From Archangium sp. (GTDB taxonomy: Bacteria; Myxococcota; Myxococcia; Myxococcales; Myxococcaceae), in contig JAEUJT010000138.1 of assembly GCA_016793525.1 (NCBI GenBank), positions 1 through 10,087 of the forward strand: DNA of 10,087 nt. Reading direction: 5' to 3'. Positions 6,411 to 10,087 of this stretch are shown in pieces. Every line of letters begins with the position of its first letter. Position 1 is the first letter of the stretch. The notes under the pieces are model-generated. The model made no database searches. It was not told where the DNA came from and saw only the letters and a list, made by a program, of their open reading frames with translations. The position numbers and the translations under genes were made by a program.

Positions 6411-6413
6411 CGG
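6394..6413 (+). repeat. Inverted repeat over the phosphoesterase stop codon
   Basis: CCGTTAC (6394-6400) pairs perfectly with GTAACGG (6407-6413) over a 6-nt loop; the TAA stop (6408-6410) is within the right arm. It precedes the second regulator gene by 45 nt. No T run follows, so a strong terminator is unlikely. It might damp read-through into the next gene, protect the upstream mRNA end, or be a DNA-binding site for the regulator downstream. Confidence 0.4.
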
Positions 6414-6458
6414 GCGCTCCACTTCGTCGTCGTGCGGCAGGGCTAGTTCGCTTCGACC

Positions 6459-7145
6459 ATGGCGCACATTCTGATCGTCGACGACGAAGCCGATCTCGCC
6501 AGCCTGGTGGAATTCAACCTGCAGCAGGCTGGGCTCGAGACCGAAGTGGCGCTGACGGGGGAGCAGGCGCTCCAGAAGGTGCAGAACCGGGTGCCTGACG
6601 TGATCGTGCTCGATCTGATGTTGCCCGACATCTCGGGGAAAGAGGTGTGCCGGCGCATTCGCCTCGACCCGCGGCTGCGGCGGGTGCCGATCGTGATGCT
6701 CACCGCTCGCGGCGAAGAGAGCGATCGCGTCGAGGGCTTCGAGGTGGGCGCCGACGACTACGTCACCAAGCCCTTTAGCCCGCGCGAGCTCGTGCTGCGG
6801 GTGAAGGCGATTCTGCGCCGGTCGAACCCCGGTGAAGTGGCGGAGAAGCTCCGGTTGGGCGCGCTCACCATCGACGTCACGTCGCACCGCGCCTACGTGG
6901 CGGGCGCGGAGGTCGAGCTCACCGCGCTCGAGTTCCGGCTGCTCCAGCACCTCATGGCGCGGCCGGGGCGGGTGCAGTCGCGGGAGCAGCTGCTGTCTGA
7001 CGTCTGGGGGGTGACCAGCCCGCTGGAGACGCGCACCGTCGATACACACGTGATGCGGCTGCGGGAGAAGCTGGGCGAGGCGCGAGAACTGGTGCAGACG
7101 GTGCGCGGCGTCGGCTACCGCATGGCCGAGAGCGAAGACGACTGA
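6459..7145 (+). CDS. PhoB-like response regulator, second copy
   Basis: This is another 228-residue OmpR-family regulator, with receiver domain (about 1-122) and winged helix (about 130-226). D8/D9, D52 (VLDLMLPDI), T82 and K104 (TKPFSP) are intact. Long blocks are the same as in the first regulator: LDLMLPDI, TARGEESDRV, GADDYV, LTALEFRLL and LLSDVWG. In places it is closer to E. coli PhoB than the first copy is (VMLTARGEE, TKPFSP, the TSHR stretch and SREQLL). No kinase is encoded next to it in this window; it follows the phosphoesterase by 48 nt without a strong ribosome binding site. It may share the PhoR-like kinase, or answer to a distant one. A duplication of the upstream gene, followed by divergence, is the simplest origin. 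Confidence 0.88.
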   Translation: MAHILIVDDEADLASLVEFNLQQAGLETEVALTGEQALQKVQNRVPDVIVLDLMLPDISGKEVCRRIRLDPRLRRVPIVMLTARGEESDRVEGFEVGADDYVTKPFSPRELVLRVKAILRRSNPGEVAEKLRLGALTIDVTSHRAYVAGAEVELTALEFRLLQHLMARPGRVQSREQLLSDVWGVTSPLETRTVDTHVMRLREKLGEARELVQTVRGVGYRMAESEDD

Positions 7146-7184
7146 GGTCGAGGCGTTCCGAGCTGGCGGCTCCGAGGCCGTTGC

Positions 7185-7794
7185 TCAGCCGGAGCAGGCG
7201 TACGCGCCGCGGCCCCGTCCGGCAACGGCTGCGAGCTCTCCCATGCCGCCGAGGAATTGCTCGATTTCCCAGCCGGCCAGGCTCGTGTCGGGCGAACTCC
7301 GCGGCGCCGAGGACGAGGGCCGACACCTCTCAGGCGAGAAGCGCACCTCCGTACTCCCTGTCGATGGATCAGGGCAGGCTGAAACCCCAGGTCTTCGTCC
7401 AGTCAACAGGAGGTGCGCGGGCGATTGGGGGCCGAGTGCGCGGGTGAGCGCCTCGAAGAAGCTCCAACCCCATGGGGCAAGGTGGCGCTCGAGGTCGAGG
7501 CCAGGCAGCGACGGATCCTCACCGTCGGCGTACACGAGCGCAAAGATGACTTCGTCGAGTACCGCCTGTTCCGGTGCGTTCGCCTCGCGGTAGGCGCGCT
7601 CGAGCCCGAGTTGCGCGACTCGGGCAATGGGACGCTTCTAGCTGTTGAGCGCGAACTGCTGACGCGCCGTCGGCCTGGGCGGTGTACAGCGCCGCTGCGC
7701 GCAGCCGGGCCGCGTCGCTCGGCGTGAGCCCACCCGCAGTCCACCGGGTCCACGCCGGGAGATCGAACGACGCGAAGGTCCACCCCATCGACAT
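7185..7794 (-). pseudogene. Decayed gene of unknown family, with stops and frame breaks
   Basis: High third-position G/C and natural protein composition move between two frames on the minus strand. The first 44 codons from ATG 7794 (MSMGWTFASFDLPAW...) are coding-like. The signal then shifts near 7662, passes a TAG at 7638-7640, and continues through ARVAQLGLERAYREANAPEQ and LAPWGWSFFEALTRALG. It shifts back near 7405 into DWTKTWGFSLP, meets a TGA at 7369-7371, runs on through DREYGGALLA, meets a second TGA (7330-7332), continues as EVSALVLGAAEFARHE, shifts near 7281, and ends GWEIEQFLGGMGELAAVAG...CSG at the TGA at 7185. The ancestor would be about 200 residues. Each of the three internal stops is one C-to-T change from a Gln or Arg codon (CAG or CGA). 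The segment from 7535 to 7185 is also open in a single frame, so the second and third breaks are less sure than the first. I do not recognise the family. It starts 28 nt after the amidase gene, same strand. Confidence 0.6.
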
Positions 7795-7822
7795 GTTCGT
7801 CGCCTATTTCAACGCGGCTTCC

Positions 7823-9427
7823 TCAGTCGATCTGCGCGACCTTGTTGCGGGCTTCGAGGAACCCGTCGACCGCGTCGGCCACCGCGTCGGCCACCGACTG
7901 CTGGTACCCGTCGTCGGCGAGGCGCTTCTCGTCTTCGGGGTTCGAGATGAACGAGGTCTCGACCAAGATCGCCGGCATCTTCGCGCCGAGGAGCACGAAG
8001 AAGAGCGCCTCCTTGGTGCCGAGGTCGCGCACGCCGGAGTAGCTGGCGCTCAGGGTGCGAATGAGGCTCTTCTGCACGCGCTCGGCGAGGTGCGACGACT
8101 CGCTCGTGTTCGCCTTCGTGGCGAGGTCAGCGAGGATGTACTGCAGGTCGCCGACGCCGCGCTCGGTGGTGGCGTTCTCTCGGGCGGCGAGGCGAATGGC
8201 GTAGCGGTTCGACGAGGTGTTGAGCGTGTACGTCTCCACGCCGCGCAGGTTCTTCGACGCGGCCGCGTTGCAGTGCACGGAGATGAAGAGGTCGCCGTGG
8301 GCGCGGTTGGCGATCTTGGTTCGATCTTCGAGGGTGACGAAGGTGTCGTCGTCGCGGGTCAGCGTCACCTCGAGGCCCATGGCTTCGAGCTTGGCCGCGA
8401 GCTTCTTGGCCATGGCGAGCGAGGCGTCTTTCTCGAGCACCCCGGTGGGGCCGATGGCGCCGGTGTCGTGGCCGCCGTGGCCCGCGTCGATCACCACTCG
8501 CCGCACCTTGAGGCCCAGCTGCTGGGCGAGGGAAAGCTCCGACGACGCCTCCTTTTTCGCCAGCGAGGTGAAGCGCGCTTTGGTGGCGGTGGTGGTGGCG
8601 CCCGGTGAGGGCCCGACGCGAACGTCGCGCAGCTTCTCCTGAAGCGTGGTCAGCCCACCGGCGGCGTCTTCCCCTTCGACCACCGCGTCGGCGTCGTCGG
8701 TGTCGCCGGAGGCCTCCGAGGTATCGACCTCCGCCTCCGCGACCGGGGCACGCGCGGCGATGGCCGGAGTGGTTTTGGCCATCTCCACCGCCGGAATTCG
8801 CAGCACTTGGGCGACGGTCTGCGCGGTCTTGCGGGTGGCGTCGGCGAGGGTCGTCGACGGCGGTGGCGCGGGCCTTGTGGGGGCTTCAGCGGGGCGCGGC
8901 TTGGCGGCGGCCTTGGGGGCGGGGAGGGCGGCCAGCAGGCTCTGCAGCTCGCGCTTCTTGTCGCTCTTGGCGCCAGCAGAAGCGAGGGTGTTGGAGGCGA
9001 CGGTGCGCGCGGCTTCGACGTTGCCGCGGCGATCGCTGAGCAACCGAGCCAGGGCCAAGCCGGCGTCATCGGCCAGCCGGTGCTTCGGCCAGGTCTTGAT
9101 CACCTTCTCGTACTGGCGCTGGGCGGTGTCGAGGTCGGCGTCGTTCATCGAGAAGCGCGACAGCGCTGCGTAGAGATCGCCGGAGGAGTACAGCGCCTCG
9201 GCGGCCCGCTCGCTCTTCGGGTACTTGGTGGCGACGCCCTCGAACTTCTTCGCCACGTTGAGCCAGTGGTGGCGGAACTTGCGGCGACCCTCGTCGGTGC
9301 GGAGCTTCTGGTACGCGTCTTTCGCGCGCTGGTACGCCTCGTCGGCTCCAGAAGGCGGAGCCGCGAGCGTCGGCGACGACAGCAGCACGGCGAGGCACAG
9401 GGAGAGGAGGCGGAAGGGCGAGGGCAT
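7823..9427 (-). CDS. Exported N-acetylmuramoyl-L-alanine amidase (Amidase_3)
   Basis: The enzyme cuts the amide bond between N-acetylmuramic acid and the stem peptide in peptidoglycan, as AmiA/B/C do during cell division. With the ATG at 9427 it has 534 residues. Residues 1-23 are a signal peptide (MPSPFRLLSLCLAVLLSS, then TLAA). Residues about 28-148 form helical tetratricopeptide-like repeats. Residues 170-290 are a low-complexity Ala/Pro then acidic linker. The zinc-dependent catalytic domain (about 308-526) has H317 in DAGHGG, E332 in VLEKD, H385 in SVHCNA, and the catalytic E490 in VETSFISN. The E. coli-type AMIN domain is absent; the repeat region may take its place in targeting. An upstream start at 9478 would put 17 residues (with His and Cys) ahead of the signal peptide and is unlikely. 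'KEALFFVLLGAKMPA' before E490 fits the usual fold. Location: periplasm. Confidence 0.93.
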   Translation of the reverse strand: MPSPFRLLSLCLAVLLSSPTLAAPPSGADEAYQRAKDAYQKLRTDEGRRKFRHHWLNVAKKFEGVATKYPKSERAAEALYSSGDLYAALSRFSMNDADLDTAQRQYEKVIKTWPKHRLADDAGLALARLLSDRRGNVEAARTVASNTLASAGAKSDKKRELQSLLAALPAPKAAAKPRPAEAPTRPAPPPSTTLADATRKTAQTVAQVLRIPAVEMAKTTPAIAARAPVAEAEVDTSEASGDTDDADAVVEGEDAAGGLTTLQEKLRDVRVGPSPGATTTATKARFTSLAKKEASSELSLAQQLGLKVRRVVIDAGHGGHDTGAIGPTGVLEKDASLAMAKKLAAKLEAMGLEVTLTRDDDTFVTLEDRTKIANRAHGDLFISVHCNAAASKNLRGVETYTLNTSSNRYAIRLAARENATTERGVGDLQYILADLATKANTSESSHLAERVQKSLIRTLSASYSGVRDLGTKEALFFVLLGAKMPAILVETSFISNPEDEKRLADDGYQQSVADAVADAVDGFLEARNKVAQID

Positions 9428-9492
9428 GTGTCGGTCGCTACAGGAATGAATGTGAGCATGAGGCACACACGCCCGCAAAAATTCGGCGCGCG

Positions 9493-9507
9493 GATCAGCG
9501 GCTGATC
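9493..9507. promoter_or_regulatory. 15-bp palindrome upstream of the amidase
   Basis: GATCAGC (9493-9499), one central base, and GCTGATC (9501-9507) make a perfect 7+1+7 palindrome, 66 nt upstream of the amidase ATG. Symmetry with a one-base centre suits a dimeric repressor operator more than an RNA hairpin, since the loop would be too tight without opening base pairs. The binding protein is unknown. Confidence 0.4.
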
Positions 9508-9511
9508 AACG

Positions 9512-9536
9512 TGACGAGACGAACTCGCTCTCGTCA
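9512..9536. repeat. Inverted repeat TGACGAGA-N9-TCTCGTCA
   Basis: The 8-bp arms at 9512-9519 and 9529-9536 are perfect and separated by 9 nt. It lies 4 nt from the palindrome at 9493-9507. The same core word GACGAGA recurs at 9563-9569 and 9598-9604, so the inverted repeat may be one member of a small site cluster upstream of the amidase. Confidence 0.4.
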
Positions 9537-9979
9537 ACAAAGCCGATGCGTCGTTCCACTTCGACGAGACGGCGTTGACCACCAGGTTTCGGCGGTCGAC
9601 GAGAGACTGCTGACTACGACGGAGATCACTGGGGCTCGTGATGTGCGGCGTACCGTCGCGGCGGGCGTGAGCTCGATGCGCCACGCGCGGTACATCGATG
9701 GAGACGCCGACGTGCACCGGCGAGAGCGAAAACGGTTCTCCCGATTTGCTGAATGCGCCGAAGCACCCACACGCGGCGCGCGCGACGCGACTCGGCAAAA
9801 AGGCCGAACGCGTTGGCCGTCGCGCTTGCGGTCGGAAGCGGCGTGCCAGCGTGGGCTGCGGAGCGTTCGAGCGCCGGTTGTGTCCGCGAGGGCCGGCGTG
9901 AAGTTCACGAGTCCACGCGCGGCGTGCGGTGATCTCGACTCCAGCGGCGGCCCGTGAGTCGGATCGAGAGAGGCTGCGG

Positions 9980-9996
9980 CGGTGGCGCCGCCACCG
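9980..9996. repeat. GC-rich hairpin near the right edge
   Basis: CGGTGGC (9980-9986) pairs with GCCACCG (9990-9996) over a 3-nt loop. Seven G/C-dominated pairs give a stable stem, but neither side is followed by a T run. It could end a transcript entering from outside the window; alone it shows little. Confidence 0.3.
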
Positions 9997-10087
9997 TCGG
10001 CCGAGCACGTGGCCTGCTGTGGGCTCAGCTCAGCGCGTCGTCGCCGCGCGGCCGTCGGTGGAGCCGAGGCTGTGGAGCGTTCGAACT

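Larger units (their letters stand above)
9428..10087. other. 660-bp region without a convincing gene
   Basis: No frame here shows steady third-position G/C bias or a recognisable motif. Open frames on both strands are Arg/Ser-rich and overlap one another, as chance frames in GC-rich DNA do. One minus-strand stretch (roughly 9540-9750, with words such as VHVGVSIDVPRVAHRAHA) is slightly more coding-like and could be a gene remnant, but it has no credible start or end. The region holds two palindromes near the amidase, a repeated GACGAGA word, a GC-rich hairpin and an imperfect direct repeat. It presumably includes the amidase promoter, though I see no good -35/-10 pair. Confidence 0.6.

Noticed and set aside
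7146..7184. Possible terminator after the second regulator
   Set aside because: Only 4-bp stems with mismatches are found, and no T run follows.
7403..7783. 126-codon minus-strand frame in the decayed gene
   Set aside because: Arg/Ser-rich with poor third-position bias; it is the third frame of the same stretch and carries no coding signal.
9511..9957. A 148-codon plus-strand open frame upstream of the amidase
   Set aside because: Third-position G/C is low, composition is Arg-rich, no motif is visible, and frames of equal length exist on the opposite strand.
9428..10008. Upstream extension of a minus-strand frame that overlaps the amidase 5' end
   Set aside because: It overlaps about 280 bases of a secure gene in another frame, and its sequence is Arg/Ser-rich without any recognisable domain.
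10019..10087. tRNA-like words (GCTCAG and GTTCGAAC) near the right end
   Set aside because: No acceptor, D or anticodon stem can be folded between them, and the base after the T-loop-like word does not close the stem with C.

Overview
The window looks like chromosomal DNA from a GC-rich Gram-negative bacterium, most probably a member of the Myxococcota. The evidence is the strong G/C bias at third codon positions, a PilZ protein of the short type that is abundant in myxobacteria, and the order DUF177-rpmF-fabD-fabG-acpP next to a PhoB/PhoR pair. The phylum is inferred from gene content and style; there is no rRNA to test it.

Left part (1-3190, all minus strand): a fatty-acid and ribosome housekeeping operon read right to left. 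It runs DUF177/YceD-like protein, ribosomal protein L32 (rpmF), malonyl-CoA:ACP transacylase (fabD), 3-oxoacyl-ACP reductase (fabG), and the first 32 bases of acpP, which leaves the window. fabD and fabG overlap by 4 nt. plsX and fabH, which lie between rpmF and fabD in the classical E. coli cluster, are absent here; a short gap with two hairpins takes their place. A promoter-like pair (2726-2755) precedes the DUF177 gene. Upstream of it, on the same strand, is a single-domain PilZ protein.

Middle part (3238-7145, plus strand): divergent from the PilZ gene lies a phosphate-type two-component cluster. It holds a PhoB-like regulator, a PhoR-like membrane kinase 2 nt downstream, a calcineurin-like metallophosphoesterase with a proline-rich repeat tail 9 nt further on, and after 48 nt a second PhoB-like regulator with no kinase of its own in view. 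The two regulators are obvious paralogues, so one kinase could serve both.

Right part (7146-10087): a decayed gene of unknown family (7185-7794, minus), broken by three stop codons and about three frame breaks, sits just downstream of an exported N-acetylmuramoyl-L-alanine amidase (minus) with an N-terminal helical-repeat region. The last 660 bases contain no convincing gene, but carry two adjacent palindromes upstream of the amidase, a repeated 7-mer, a GC-rich hairpin and an imperfect direct repeat.

No insertion sequence, CRISPR array, tRNA or rRNA was seen. I found no clearly new defence or mobile system. The most unusual points are the duplicated regulator around PhoR and the phosphoesterase, the missing plsX/fabH, and the pseudogene.
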